Positions 1-8,097 of a stretch of 23,375 bases of DNA are shown here, one piece after another. Below the pieces are notes generated by a model that worked only from the letters and a program-made list of their open reading frames with translations, was not told the DNA's origin and did no database searches. The position numbers and the translations under genes were made by a program. The DNA is from JAOUEA01 sp031364965 (lineage in GTDB: Bacteria; Actinomycetota; UBA4738; HRBIN12): the NCBI GenBank assembly GCA_031364965.1, contig JANLXF010000164.1, positions 1 through 23,375 of the forward strand, written 5' to 3'. Every line of letters starts with the position of its first letter. Within the stretch, counting starts at the first letter, position 1.

Positions 1-1
1 C

Positions 2-277
2 GCCGACGGCGTGCTCGATCCCGGCGAGGTCTTGCCCCACGGCAGGTACCTGCGCGACGACACCCCCGACTGGCGCACCGTGCCGCTCGACGCGAACGCC
101 ATCATCACGGTGCGCGGGTGGCACCGGCGCGCGGGGATCTCCTTCCTGTCCCTCGAAGAGCTTCAGCGACTCATGCGCTCGAACCGGGTCTGGGCGGAGC
201 GGATCCGCCACGATCCGTTCTGGGTCACCGTGGAGGGCGGCCACGTCACCGCGCTCCACGAGCAGCGCTATCCCTGA
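2..277 (+). CDS. 3' end of an unidentified protein (5' truncated by window edge)
   Basis: The reading frame is open from the first bases of the window to a TGA at 275-277, so this is probably the C-terminal part (about 91 residues) of a longer gene starting upstream. A GTG at 11 could serve as a start, but the frame stays open before it and no ribosome-binding site is visible. The peptide is soluble, rich in Arg, His and Trp, and ends in HEQRYP; the segment EELQRLMRSNRVWAERIR is probably helical. I do not recognise the family. A long inverted repeat follows the stop at 294-328 and may end its transcript. Confidence 0.5.
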   Translation, partial: ADGVLDPGEVLPHGRYLRDDTPDWRTVPLDANAIITVRGWHRRAGISFLSLEELQRLMRSNRVWAERIRHDPFWVTVEGGHVTALHEQRYP

Positions 278-293
278 GCGCGCGGGTCCCCCC

Positions 294-328
294 GACCGGC
301 GTCGGAAGGCCTAGGCGTTCCGACGGTC
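294..328 (+). terminator. Hairpin after the first gene (possible terminator)
   Basis: GTCGGAA at 301-307 pairs with TTCCGAC at 318-324 around a 10-base loop; the stem continues outwards with GACCG against the following GGTC, with a small bulge. There is no U-tract, as is common in high-GC genomes. It lies 16 bases after the stop at 277 and just before the putative promoter at 327-356, so a role as an operator cannot be excluded. Confidence 0.4.
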
Positions 329-356
329 GACGCTACCGGGCGGCGGAGGATACGCT
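327..356 (+). promoter_or_regulatory. Putative promoter of the secreted propeller-like gene
   Basis: A -35-like TCGACG (327-332) is separated by 18 bases from a TACGCT -10 box (351-356). The same TACGCT box occurs in the cupin promoter at 22791. Transcription would begin near 363 and give a leader of about 40 bases carrying the GGAGGAAGG ribosome-binding site at 386-394. Confidence 0.45.
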
Positions 357-403
357 GCGTCGATCGTTCCGGGCCCCCGACCCCCGGAGGAAGGAACCCC
401 CCG

Positions 404-2476
404 ATGCGCACGAACCTCAGGACCTCGAGCTCCCGACTGGTGGCCGCGTCCCTGGCTGCCGGCGCGCTCCTTCTCGGCGCGATCATGCCCGCGGGCGCCG
501 TGAACATCGGGCACTCCTCGATCGTCAGCGAAACGCCGGCTGCCGGCACTCCCAACATCCGGGACGGGCGCGTGAACGCGCTGCTGGTCCTCGGAACCCG
601 CGTGTACGTGGGTGGCACGTTCAGCACGGTCCGCAACCCCGGCAGCAGCACCGACATCACGCGCCGGTTCATCTTCGCGTTCAACACGGCGAACGGGACG
701 GTCGACACGACCTTCCGGCCGAACCTGACCGGCGCCGTCGAGGCGATCGCACCGGGACCCGACGGCTCGATCTTCGTCGGTGGCAAGTTCAACCAAACGA
801 ACGGCCAGGGTGCTCCCTACCGCCGGCTCGTGCGGCTGAACGGCACCACGGGCGCGACGGTCACCTCGTTCCGCGCGAACCCCGATGACCAGGTCCTCGA
901 CCTCGATGTCCGCAACGGCCAGCTGTACGTGGGCGGCGAGTTCTTCAACATCGGCGGCGCCGCCCGATCCGGGATGGCGCGCCTCGACATGGCGAGCGGG
1001 AACGCCGACCCAACGTTCCATGTCTCGTTCACCGACCCGTACACGCCGCCCCCGTTCCCCGGACGTGACCCGGCCACGCCGGTGCTGCGTGTGTGGAAGT
1101 TCGACATCACCCCCGACAACAGCAAGCTCGTCGCCACCGGCAACTTCCGACGGGTCGACGGCGAGCCGCGCGAGCAGATCGCGATCCTCGACCTGGGCGT
1201 GAGCCCCGTCGCGGTCACCCCGTGGAGCACCGACTTCTTCCGCCAGACCGACCCGGACGTCGCCGACCAGAATTCGCTCCAGGCGGCGTGGTGCATCCCG
1301 GCGTTCGCGCACTACATCCGCGGCGTCGACATCTCGCCCGACGGCTCGTACTTCGCGGCCGTCACGACCGGTGCGAACTGGCTGCACCCCTCGTGCGACT
1401 CGATGACCCGGTTCGACCTGGGCGACTACACCCCGAACCAGCAGCCCGAGTGGGTCACGCAGACCGGCGGCGACTCGTTCCACAGCGTGCTCGTCACCGG
1501 CGCGGCGATCTACGGCGGGGGCCACCAGCAGTTCGTCAACAACCCGTACAACCCGAACCGCTGCGGCTTCTGCACCAACCCCTTCCCGGGCGGCGTGGCC
1601 CGGACCGGCTTCTCGGCGCACGACCCGCGCAACGGCATGCCCTTCACGTGGAACCCCGTACGGCAGCCGCGCGGCAAGGGCGTGCTCGCGATGATGTCGA
1701 CCACGGCCGGGTTCTACTTCGGCAGCGACACCGACCGGATCCATGGCCTCACGCGGCAGAAGCTCGCCTTCATGCCGCTCGCGGGAGGCGTGACGCAGGC
1801 GCCCGAGAACCCGTACACGCTCCCGGGCAACTTCTACACGGTCGGGCAGACGGGCTCGCCCGACGCGCTGCTGCGTCGCTCGTTCGACGGCACCACGTTC
1901 GTCAACCCTGCGACGGACCTCGGCACGGGCTGGAGCGACGTGCACGGCGCGTTCGCGCTGAACGGGCGACTCTACACGGGCCAGTCGAACGGGACCTTGA
2001 CGGTCCGTACCTTCGACGGGACCACCGCGGGCAGCACGAGCACGATCAACCTCTACGGCCTGGAGAACGCGCCCGGGCCGCAGTACCTGATCCCCGGCAC
2101 GAGCGACCCGATCCCCGGCCTCGCCACGACGATCCCGTCCCTCACCGGTATGGCGATCGACAAGGGTTTCATCTACTACACGGTGCAGGGCGACCCGCGG
2201 CTGTACGCGCGGGCCTTCACCCAGCAGAGCCAGATCCTGGGCGCGCCGCTCCTGGTGGCGAGCACGGGCGACGGTGTGGACTGGGCGCAGGTGCGCGGCA
2301 TGACGATCGCGAGTGGCACGATGTACTTCGCGCTCTCCGACGGCACGCTGAATGCGATGGCGTGGAACGGCGGCGCGTACGGACAGGGTCACCCCACCGG
2401 CTCGGCCACGCAGATCGGCGGTCCGCTGATCGACGGTACCGACTGGGCGTCCAACGCGTTCTTCGTCATGAGTTGA
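404..2476 (+). CDS. Secreted protein with propeller-like (delta-60-type) repeats
   Basis: A 690-residue protein beginning MRTNLRTSSS with a basic N-terminus, a hydrophobic stretch and an Ala-rich cleavage region ending near residue 36, a typical Sec signal peptide. The mature N-terminal half has repeats built on V/L-YVGG-x-F (YVGGTFS, FVGGKFN, YVGGEFF), each followed about 20 residues later by A/V-R-L-N/D-x-x-x-G-x-x-D-x-x-F. This is the pattern of delta-60 or Kelch-like propeller repeats in actinobacterial and myxobacterial secreted proteins. The second half is less regular and has a cysteine cluster (CGFCTNP). The start is set by GGAGGAAGG nine bases upstream. No sortase motif or C-terminal membrane helix is seen, so release or loose wall association is likely. 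The ligand is unknown; the fold call is inference from repeat spacing. Confidence 0.8.
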   Translation: MRTNLRTSSSRLVAASLAAGALLLGAIMPAGAVNIGHSSIVSETPAAGTPNIRDGRVNALLVLGTRVYVGGTFSTVRNPGSSTDITRRFIFAFNTANGTVDTTFRPNLTGAVEAIAPGPDGSIFVGGKFNQTNGQGAPYRRLVRLNGTTGATVTSFRANPDDQVLDLDVRNGQLYVGGEFFNIGGAARSGMARLDMASGNADPTFHVSFTDPYTPPPFPGRDPATPVLRVWKFDITPDNSKLVATGNFRRVDGEPREQIAILDLGVSPVAVTPWSTDFFRQTDPDVADQNSLQAAWCIPAFAHYIRGVDISPDGSYFAAVTTGANWLHPSCDSMTRFDLGDYTPNQQPEWVTQTGGDSFHSVLVTGAAIYGGGHQQFVNNPYNPNRCGFCTNPFPGGVARTGFSAHDPRNGMPFTWNPVRQPRGKGVLAMMSTTAGFYFGSDTDRIHGLTRQKLAFMPLAGGVTQAPENPYTLPGNFYTVGQTGSPDALLRRSFDGTTFVNPATDLGTGWSDVHGAFALNGRLYTGQSNGTLTVRTFDGTTAGSTSTINLYGLENAPGPQYLIPGTSDPIPGLATTIPSLTGMAIDKGFIYYTVQGDPRLYARAFTQQSQILGAPLLVASTGDGVDWAQVRGMTIASGTMYFALSDGTLNAMAWNGGAYGQGHPTGSATQIGGPLIDGTDWASNAFFVMS

Positions 2477-2500
2477 CCGATCGGGCGAAGTGCCGGCGGC

Positions 2501-2509
2501 TGGGATAAT
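2501..2509 (+). promoter_or_regulatory. Extended -10 box for a leaderless cysM transcript
   Basis: TGGGATAAT matches an extended -10 element (TG-n followed by GATAAT at 2504-2509). Six bases separate it from the GTG at 2516, so transcription should start at or next to the start codon. No Shine-Dalgarno sequence precedes the GTG, which agrees with a leaderless mRNA. No -35 is seen at the usual distance. Confidence 0.55.
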
Positions 2510-2515
2510 CCCGGC

Positions 2516-3448
2516 GTGCGCTACGACGACATCCTCGAGGCGATCGGGAACACCCCGCTCGTCGGCATGCCCCGGATGTCCCCCAAGCCCGGCGTTCGCC
2601 TGTGGGCGAAGCTGGAAGGCGCGAACCCGACCGGCTCCACGAAGGACCGCATCGCCAAGAAGATGATCGAGGTCGCCGAGGCCGACGGGTCGCTCACGCC
2701 CGACCGGATCATCCTCGAGCCCACCTCGGGCAACACCGGGATCGCGCTCGCGATGGTGGCCGCCCGCAAGGGCTACCGCCTCACGGTCGTGATCCCCGAC
2801 AACGCGAGCGAGGAGCGGATCGGGCTGCTCCGGCTCTTCGGCGCCGAGGTGGTGTTCAGCGACGGCGACAAGGGCACGAACGGCTCGATCGAGGTGGCCC
2901 GCGCGCTCGCCGCCGACCCCAAGTACTTCATGCCGTTCCAGTACGGGAACCCCGCGAACCCGCTCGCACATCAGGAGGGCACCGCGCAGGAGATCATCCG
3001 CGACCTTCCCGAGATCACGCACTTCGTGGCGGGGATGGGCACCGGCGGGACGCTCACGGGAACCGGCCGGGGCCTGCACGCGTACAACCCCGACATCAAG
3101 GTGATCGCGGCCGAGCCCGAGCTCGGCGACCTGGTCTACGGCCTTCGCTCGCTCGACGCCGGATTCATCCCCCCGATCTTCGACCCCGCCGAGGTGAACC
3201 GGAAGTTCCTCGTCGACTCGTCGAGCTCGCTCCGCACGAACCGGGAACTTACGTCGAAGGAAGGCATCTTCGCCGGGATCTCGAGCGGCGCCGTCGTGTA
3301 CGTGGCGCAGCGGATCGCGTCGGAGGTCGACGAGGGCGACATCGTCTGCCTCCTTCCCGACGGCGGCTGGAAGTACCTGTCGACCGAGGCGTGGGCGGAG
3401 GACCTCGCCACCGCCGAGAAGGGCGTCGCGGAGTCCCTGTGGTGGTGA
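2516..3448 (+). CDS. cysM: CysM-type cysteine synthase (predicted O-phosphoserine sulfhydrylase)
   Basis: A 310-residue fold-type II PLP enzyme that makes cysteine from an activated serine. The PLP lysine is K43 in GSTKDR; the phosphate and substrate loops are TSGNTG (70-75) and GTGGT (near 175-179), and the late SSGA motif is present. Two traits point to the mycobacterial CysM subgroup, which uses O-phosphoserine and sulfur from the CysO thiocarboxylate: an Arg in VYGLRSLDAGF (R211), at the place of the phosphoserine-binding Arg, and a C-terminal tail DGGWKYLST...LWW resembling the closing tail of M. tuberculosis CysM. The substrate call is inference. The start is GTG at 2516, six bases after a -10 box. 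murI follows after seven bases, and the order cysM-murI-MBL-rph-rdgB matches Mycobacterium minus the rhomboid gene. Confidence 0.93.
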   Translation: MRYDDILEAIGNTPLVGMPRMSPKPGVRLWAKLEGANPTGSTKDRIAKKMIEVAEADGSLTPDRIILEPTSGNTGIALAMVAARKGYRLTVVIPDNASEERIGLLRLFGAEVVFSDGDKGTNGSIEVARALAADPKYFMPFQYGNPANPLAHQEGTAQEIIRDLPEITHFVAGMGTGGTLTGTGRGLHAYNPDIKVIAAEPELGDLVYGLRSLDAGFIPPIFDPAEVNRKFLVDSSSSLRTNRELTSKEGIFAGISSGAVVYVAQRIASEVDEGDIVCLLPDGGWKYLSTEAWAEDLATAEKGVAESLWW

Positions 3449-3455
3449 CCCGCTG

Positions 3456-4283
3456 ATGGCCGACGCGCGGCCGATCGGGGTGTTCGACTCCGGCGTGGGC
3501 GGCCTGACCGTCGCGCGCGCGATCCTCGATCTATTGCCGCACGAGCCTCTGCTCTACCTAGGCGACACCGCGCGATCTCCCTATGGACCCAAGCCCGTGG
3601 ACGAGATCCGGCGGTACGCGATCGAGATCGCCGACTACCTGATCCACCGTGAGGTGAAGATGCTCGTGGTGGCCTGCAACTCGATCGAGGTCAGCGCGCT
3701 CGGCGACATCGCGAATCGCGCGGGGCTCCCCGTGGTAGGGGTGATCGACCCGGGAACGCGCACCGCCGCGCACGTGACCCGCAACGGCGTGGTGGGCATG
3801 ATCGGCACGCAGGCAACCGTGTCGAGCGGCGCCTACGACCGGGCGATGGCGACCGCCGGCCCGGGGCTGACGCTCCACAGCCAGGCCTGCCCGGTCTTCG
3901 TCGAGCACGTCGAGCGCGGCGATACGACCAGCGACGAGTTGCGGGAGGCCGCGCGCGGGTATCTTGGGCGGCTGATGGGTGAGGGGATCGACACGCTGAT
4001 CCTCGGGTGCACGCACTACCCGCTCTTGTCGGGGCTCCTCCAGATGGAACTGGGCCCCGACGTCGTGCTGGTGTCGTCCGCCGAGGAGACCGCCAAGGAC
4101 GTCTACGCGACGCTGATCGGCCACGGCCTGCAGCGCGACGAGACCACGCTGCCCCGGCACGAGTTCCTCGCCACCGGTGACCCCGCCGCGTTCGAACGCG
4201 TCGCGGGCGTCTTCCTGGGCCCCGAGCTGACCGAGGTCGGTGCCGCGAAGGCGCACCCGGTGGGAGGTGGCGCGTGGAACTGA
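3456..4283 (+). CDS. murI: Glutamate racemase
   Basis: A 275-residue cytoplasmic enzyme that interconverts L- and D-glutamate for peptidoglycan synthesis. The N-terminal GVFDSGVGGLTVAR carries the catalytic-site Asp-Ser (D11, S12). The two proton-transferring cysteines are C74 in VVACNS and C185 in LGCTHYPLL, and length matches the family. The first cysteine motif reads ACNSIEVSAL rather than the usual ACNTASA, a mild variation. ATG at 3456 lies seven bases after the cysM stop, and the 3' end overlaps the next gene by 10 bases, so the block is probably one transcript with coupled translation. Confidence 0.94.
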   Translation: MADARPIGVFDSGVGGLTVARAILDLLPHEPLLYLGDTARSPYGPKPVDEIRRYAIEIADYLIHREVKMLVVACNSIEVSALGDIANRAGLPVVGVIDPGTRTAAHVTRNGVVGMIGTQATVSSGAYDRAMATAGPGLTLHSQACPVFVEHVERGDTTSDELREAARGYLGRLMGEGIDTLILGCTHYPLLSGLLQMELGPDVVLVSSAEETAKDVYATLIGHGLQRDETTLPRHEFLATGDPAAFERVAGVFLGPELTEVGAAKAHPVGGGAWN

Positions 4284-5026
4284 CCGTGCTGGGCGCATCG
4301 GGGACCTGGCCGGCCCCCGGGGGGGCGACCTGCGGGTACCTCGTGCAGCATGAGGGCACGAACCTGTGGCTCGACGCCGGCACCGGTACGTTCGCCAAGC
4401 TCCAGGAGTACATCGAGGTCGGCGAGATCGCGGCGATCGTCGTGAGCCACGGCCATCCCGACCACTTCGTCGACGTGGTGCCGTGCTTCTACGCCCGTCA
4501 TTACGGGCGTATGGGCGATCCGGCGCTGCCGTTCTACTCGCCCGAGGGGTTCATGGAGCTCGCGAGCCTGCTGGTGAGCGAAGGGGGGCGCAACGTGATG
4601 GCCGAGGCGTTCGATTTCCGGACGCTCCGCGGCGGCGAGACCTTCAAGGTCGGGCCGTTCTCGGTGGAGGCGTTCGAGATGACGCACATCGGGGTGCGGG
4701 CGCTCGGCTACCGGATCGAAGCCGGCGGGAAGATCCTCGCGTACACCGGCGACACGGGCCCGTGCGAAACCGCGGTCGAACTCGCGCGGGGCGCCGATCT
4801 GTTCCTGGCCGAAGCGACGTACCAAGACGCGTCGAACCTCATGCCGTTCCACATGAGTGCCTCGCAGGCCGGCGATGCAGCGACGGCGGCAGGCGCCGGG
4901 CGCCTGGTGCTCACGCACCTCACGCCCGACCTCGACCCCGAGGTCTCCCGCGCCGAAGCCGCGGCGACCTTCGACGGTCCGGTCGACATCGCGGTGCAGG
5001 GGCTGCGGATCGAGGTGGGCGTGTGA
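4274..5026 (+). CDS. Metallo-beta-lactamase-fold hydrolase (Rv1339-like, possible cyclic-nucleotide phosphodiesterase)
   Basis: A 250-residue metallo-hydrolase. The metal-binding signature is SHGHPDH (H59, H61, D63, H64), followed by Asp in YTGDTGP and His in the late LTHLTPD segment. There is no signal peptide. Position between murI and rph and overall sequence agree with the Rv1339 group of Mycobacterium, reported as an atypical cAMP phosphodiesterase; RNase Z and arylsulfatase-like annotations are also common for this fold. I favour the Rv1339-type assignment because of gene order; the substrate is inference. The GTG start overlaps the end of murI by 10 bases, and its stop overlaps the rph start, so translation is coupled on both sides. 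A cyclic-nucleotide-binding protein is encoded at 7603-7992. Confidence 0.85.
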   Translation: MELTVLGASGTWPAPGGATCGYLVQHEGTNLWLDAGTGTFAKLQEYIEVGEIAAIVVSHGHPDHFVDVVPCFYARHYGRMGDPALPFYSPEGFMELASLLVSEGGRNVMAEAFDFRTLRGGETFKVGPFSVEAFEMTHIGVRALGYRIEAGGKILAYTGDTGPCETAVELARGADLFLAEATYQDASNLMPFHMSASQAGDAATAAGAGRLVLTHLTPDLDPEVSRAEAAATFDGPVDIAVQGLRIEVGV

Positions 5027-5742
5027 CCCGGCCCGACGGCCGCGCGCTCGACGAGCTCCGGCCCGTCTCGTGGGAGCTCGGGTTCCAAGAGTGGGCGGCG
5101 GGCTCGATCCTGTTCTCGATGGGCCGCACACGCGTCCTGTGCGCGGCGAGCGTGAGCGAGGACGCACCGCGATGGCTCAAGGGCACCGGCAAGGGGTGGG
5201 TCACGGGGGAGTACTCGATGTTGCCCGCCGCCACGAACGAGCGATCGCCGCGCGAGGTGAACAAGGGCCGGCCGGGGGGCCGCACCCAGGAGATCCAGCG
5301 CCTGATCGGGCGCTCCCTGCGGAGCGTCACCGACCTGTCGCGGCTCGGTGAGCGGACGATCACGGTCGACTGCGATGTGCTGCAGGCCGACGCGGGCACG
5401 CGCACGGCGTCGATCAGCGGGGGGTACATCGCGCTCGCGATGGCGCTCCGCGGCCTGGTGGGGAAGGGCCTCGTGCCCGACGACCTGCTCTCCGACTCGG
5501 TGGCCGCCGTCAGCGTGGGGATCATCGACGACGAGGCGCGGCTCGATCTGTGCTACGACGAAGACGCGGGCGCCGAGGTCGACTTCAACGTCGTGATGAC
5601 CGGATCGGGCGACTTCGTCGAGGTGCAGGGGACGGCCGAGGGCACGCCGTTCAGTCGTGCGCAGCTCGACGCCCTGCTGGATCTCGCGGCGGCGGGGATC
5701 GCCGACCTCACCGCGATCCAACACACCGCGCTCGGGGCGTGA
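5023..5742 (+). CDS. rph: Ribonuclease PH
   Basis: A 239-residue phosphorolytic exoribonuclease that trims the 3' ends of tRNA precursors. Characteristic segments are RPDGRALDELRPV at the N-terminus, GRTRVLCAASV, RSLRSVTDL and DCDVLQADAGTRTASISGG, then a C-terminal half ending in the conserved helix and TAIQ. Length is that of the family. The start is GTG at 5023, overlapping the TGA of the upstream gene (GTGTGA), which suggests coupled translation. rdgB begins 22 bases after the stop. Confidence 0.95.
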   Translation: MTRPDGRALDELRPVSWELGFQEWAAGSILFSMGRTRVLCAASVSEDAPRWLKGTGKGWVTGEYSMLPAATNERSPREVNKGRPGGRTQEIQRLIGRSLRSVTDLSRLGERTITVDCDVLQADAGTRTASISGGYIALAMALRGLVGKGLVPDDLLSDSVAAVSVGIIDDEARLDLCYDEDAGAEVDFNVVMTGSGDFVEVQGTAEGTPFSRAQLDALLDLAAAGIADLTAIQHTALGA

Positions 5743-5764
5743 GGGCCTCGAGAGTCCCGGACGC

Positions 5765-6388
5765 ATGATGGCCTTCCCCGCACGCGTCGCGATCGCCTCG
5801 CGGAACGAGCACAAGCTGCGGGAGCTGGGCCGGATCTGTGGCGACTGGCCCGTCGAGTGGGTCACGGTCCAGACGCACGACCCGGCGCGGTTCCCCGAGG
5901 TGGAGGAGACCGAGGACACCTACCTGGGCAACGCCTTGCTGAAGGCGCGCGCGGTCGCCGAGGCGCTGGGCGTGCCGGCGATCGCCGACGACTCGGGCAT
6001 CGAGGTCGACGCGCTCGGCGGCAAGCCGGGCCCTCGGAGCGCGCGGTACGCCGGGGAGGACGCCACCGACGAGCAGAATCTCGCGGCGATGATGCAGGCT
6101 CTCCGCGGCATCCCCTCCGGTGGCCGCGTCGCCCGGTACCGCTGCGTGGCCGCGCTCGCCTACCCCGGAGGCGAGGCGGTCCACACCGAGGCCACCTGCG
6201 AGGGAACCCTGGTGGCCAAGCGCCGCGGCGTGCGGGGGTTCGGCTACGACCCGATCTTCGTGCCGGCGGGCTGGGAGGAGACGATGGCCGAGATCACCGA
6301 CGCCCAGAAGGACCGGATCAGTCATCGGGGCAGGGCGTTCAGGGCGCTGGAGGCGTTGCTCTCCGACGGTCTACCCGACTCAAGGTAG
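5765..6388 (+). CDS. rdgB: RdgB/HAM1-type non-canonical purine NTP pyrophosphatase
   Basis: A 207-residue enzyme that hydrolyses XTP, ITP and dITP to monophosphates, keeping deaminated purines out of nucleic acids. Visible motifs are the N-terminal nucleotide-binding ASRNEHKLRELG, the catalytic DDSGIEVDALGGKPGPRSAR, the GFGYDPIF loop, and the C-terminal KDRISHRG. Two adjacent ATG codons (5765 and 5768) could start the protein; both leave the family motif in place and neither has a strong ribosome-binding site. The gene ends the housekeeping run, and the kinase gene starts 26 bases later. Confidence 0.93.
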   Translation: MMAFPARVAIASRNEHKLRELGRICGDWPVEWVTVQTHDPARFPEVEETEDTYLGNALLKARAVAEALGVPAIADDSGIEVDALGGKPGPRSARYAGEDATDEQNLAAMMQALRGIPSGGRVARYRCVAALAYPGGEAVHTEATCEGTLVAKRRGVRGFGYDPIFVPAGWEETMAEITDAQKDRISHRGRAFRALEALLSDGLPDSR

Positions 6389-6414
6389 GACCTTCGGCTG
6401 CCGACGTTTCCTCC

Positions 6415-7584
6415 GTGAGCGATACCTCCGCCACGCGCACCGGCCATGACCGGAGGCTCCTGCGGGACACCCGCGGGTTCTTCGATACGCGCTCGACGTT
6501 CCTGGTCGTGGTCATGGGTTTGGCCTTCATCGGGGTGGTCGGCGCTCTCGACTACCTGACGGGCCCGGATCTGACGCTCGCCCCCCTCTACCTGATGCCG
6601 ATCGGGCTCGTGACGTGGAACCTGGGCGGGCGGTGGGGGGCGATGGCGGTCGTGGTCGCGACGATCGCGGGCATCGTGCCCGACATCTTGAGCGACCAGC
6701 TGGTCGGCATCTCGGACCCGACCCCGTACTGGGACGCGCTCGTGCGGTTCTCGGTCTTCCTCGCGTTCGCCGTGCTGCTCGACACCCTGAAGGAGATCAT
6801 CGACTTCCAGTGGGAGCAGGTCGAGCAGCAGGAGGAGGTCTCGAGCGACCTCCGTGAGATGAACGACGTGAAGGACACCCTGCTGCACGCGGTCTCGCAC
6901 GACCTGAAGAGCCCGCTCGCGGGGATCCTGGGCGCGATGCAGACGATTCGGCGCGACGAAGTGCTGCACCTGACCGACGAGGAGCGGCTGAGCCTCTACG
7001 AAGTGATCGAGCAGAGCGGCCGCAAGATGAACCGTCTGATCGACGACCTCCTGGACCTCGACCGGATCGACCGGGGCAAGCTCACGCCCAAGCGGGCTCC
7101 GACCGATGTGGGCGAGCTTGCCCGGCGGGTCGCCCGCGATTGCGCCGGGCTCGAGAGCCATCCGATCCGCGTCGAAGCCGACGAGGTCTTGGTCGATGTC
7201 GACCCCGGCAAGGTCGAGCGCGTGATCGAGAACCTGTTGGTCAACGCCTCGCGGCACACGCCGCCCGGCACGCCGGTCCACGTGCGCGTCCACGGCCGGG
7301 CCAACGGCGTCGTGCTCGAGGTCGAGGACGAAGGCCCGGGCGTGCCCGACGAGCTGAAGGAGACGCTCTTCGAGCCGTTCAAGCAAGGGGACTCGCCGGG
7401 CGGCCGCGGCGTGGGCATCGGGCTGTCGCTCGTGAAGCGATTCGCCGAGCTCCACGGGGGAACGGCTCACGTCGAGGATGCGCCCGCTGGCGGCGCGCGG
7501 TTCGTGATCACGTTCCCCGGTGACGTGAGCTTGCCCGAGCCCACCCGGGTCGACGAGGGCGAGCCGAAGCTCCACGCGGTCTGA
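6415..7584 (+). CDS. Membrane sensor histidine kinase (orphan)
   Basis: A 389-residue kinase starting at GTG 6415; the frame is open further upstream, but that part overlaps rdgB. Residues 28-125 hold about four hydrophobic segments forming a compact membrane sensor with little extracytoplasmic loop. A short coiled linker (125-150) leads to the HisKA helix, with phospho-accepting H162 in AVSHDLKSPL. The HATPase domain follows: N-box NLLVNASRH near 273-281, G1 DEGPGVP near 305-311, G2 GRGVGIGLSLVKR near 330-342, and a C-terminal ITFPGD. No response regulator is adjacent, so the partner lies elsewhere or beyond the window. The signal sensed is unknown; layout resembles MASE-like or DUF4118-like sensors. 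It converges on the gene at 7603-7992 with 18 bases between stops. Confidence 0.9.
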   Translation: MSDTSATRTGHDRRLLRDTRGFFDTRSTFLVVVMGLAFIGVVGALDYLTGPDLTLAPLYLMPIGLVTWNLGGRWGAMAVVVATIAGIVPDILSDQLVGISDPTPYWDALVRFSVFLAFAVLLDTLKEIIDFQWEQVEQQEEVSSDLREMNDVKDTLLHAVSHDLKSPLAGILGAMQTIRRDEVLHLTDEERLSLYEVIEQSGRKMNRLIDDLLDLDRIDRGKLTPKRAPTDVGELARRVARDCAGLESHPIRVEADEVLVDVDPGKVERVIENLLVNASRHTPPGTPVHVRVHGRANGVVLEVEDEGPGVPDELKETLFEPFKQGDSPGGRGVGIGLSLVKRFAELHGGTAHVEDAPAGGARFVITFPGDVSLPEPTRVDEGEPKLHAV

Positions 7585-7602
7585 CGGGCCGGCGCGCAGG
7601 CG

Positions 7603-7992
7603 TCAGCGGGCCAGGCGGGCCCGGATCGCGTCCTGGATCTGGGCCGTGACCGACGGCATCTCCTGGCGCATCGCGCCGAACTCGCGGGAGTGCATCACGA
7701 TCGCGCGTACGGGCGTGGTCGCGACGACGCTGGCCGTCCGCCGATCGTGATCCACCAGCGCGATCTCGCCGAAGAAGTCGCCGGGCTCGAGGTCGGTGAG
7801 GTGCTCGCCGTCCTTGCGAACCTCCACGGTGCCCTCGACCAGCACGAAGAACTCATGGGCCAGGTTGCCCTGATCCAACAGGTGGAAGCCGGCCGGCTCG
7901 TCGATCTCGTCCGCCCATCGTGCGATCTGTTCGCGTTCCTTCTTCGACAGCTTCGCGAACAGCGGGATCCCTCCCAGGCCCTTCGGATCCAC
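7603..7992 (-). CDS. Small cyclic-nucleotide-binding (Crp-like N-terminal) protein
   Basis: A 129-residue single-domain protein: VDPKGLGGIPLFAKLSKKER leads into a beta-roll cyclic-nucleotide-binding domain with a phosphate-binding cassette FFGEIALVDHDRRTASV, containing the Gly-Glu and Arg-Thr-Ala expected for cAMP or cGMP contact. The C-terminal helix is short and there is no helix-turn-helix, so it is not a full Crp regulator; it may act by binding a partner. GTG at 7992 is preferred because GAGGGAGG (7997-8004 on the minus strand) lies just upstream; an in-frame ATG at 8025 would add eleven residues without a visible ribosome-binding site. It is divergent from the glycosyltransferase gene. 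With the phosphodiesterase-like gene at 4274 it hints at cyclic-nucleotide signalling, which is inference. Confidence 0.85.
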   Translation of the reverse strand: MDPKGLGGIPLFAKLSKKEREQIARWADEIDEPAGFHLLDQGNLAHEFFVLVEGTVEVRKDGEHLTDLEPGDFFGEIALVDHDRRTASVVATTPVRAIVMHSREFGAMRQEMPSVTAQIQDAIRARLAR

Positions 7993-8085
7993 GTCGCCTC
8001 CCTCATCCGTCCGTTGTCGCTGCATCGTCGCACGCCCGGCGCCCGCAGGGAACCGCCGCCCTCGGCCCTTCCGGCGCGCGAAGCC

Positions 8086-8091
8086 TATCCT
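8086..8091 (+). promoter_or_regulatory. -10 box for a leaderless glycosyltransferase transcript
   Basis: TATCCT fits the actinobacterial TAnnnT -10 pattern. Exactly six bases lie between it and the ATG at 8098, the spacing of a transcript that starts on its start codon, and no ribosome-binding site precedes the ATG. No convincing -35 is seen. Confidence 0.5.
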
Positions 8092-8097
8092 CGTTCC

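Noticed and set aside
311..3079. 922-codon minus-strand open frame
   Set aside because: It is antisense to the secreted propeller-like gene and cysM; its product is Arg/Val/Ala-rich low-complexity sequence, a usual shadow in high-GC DNA.
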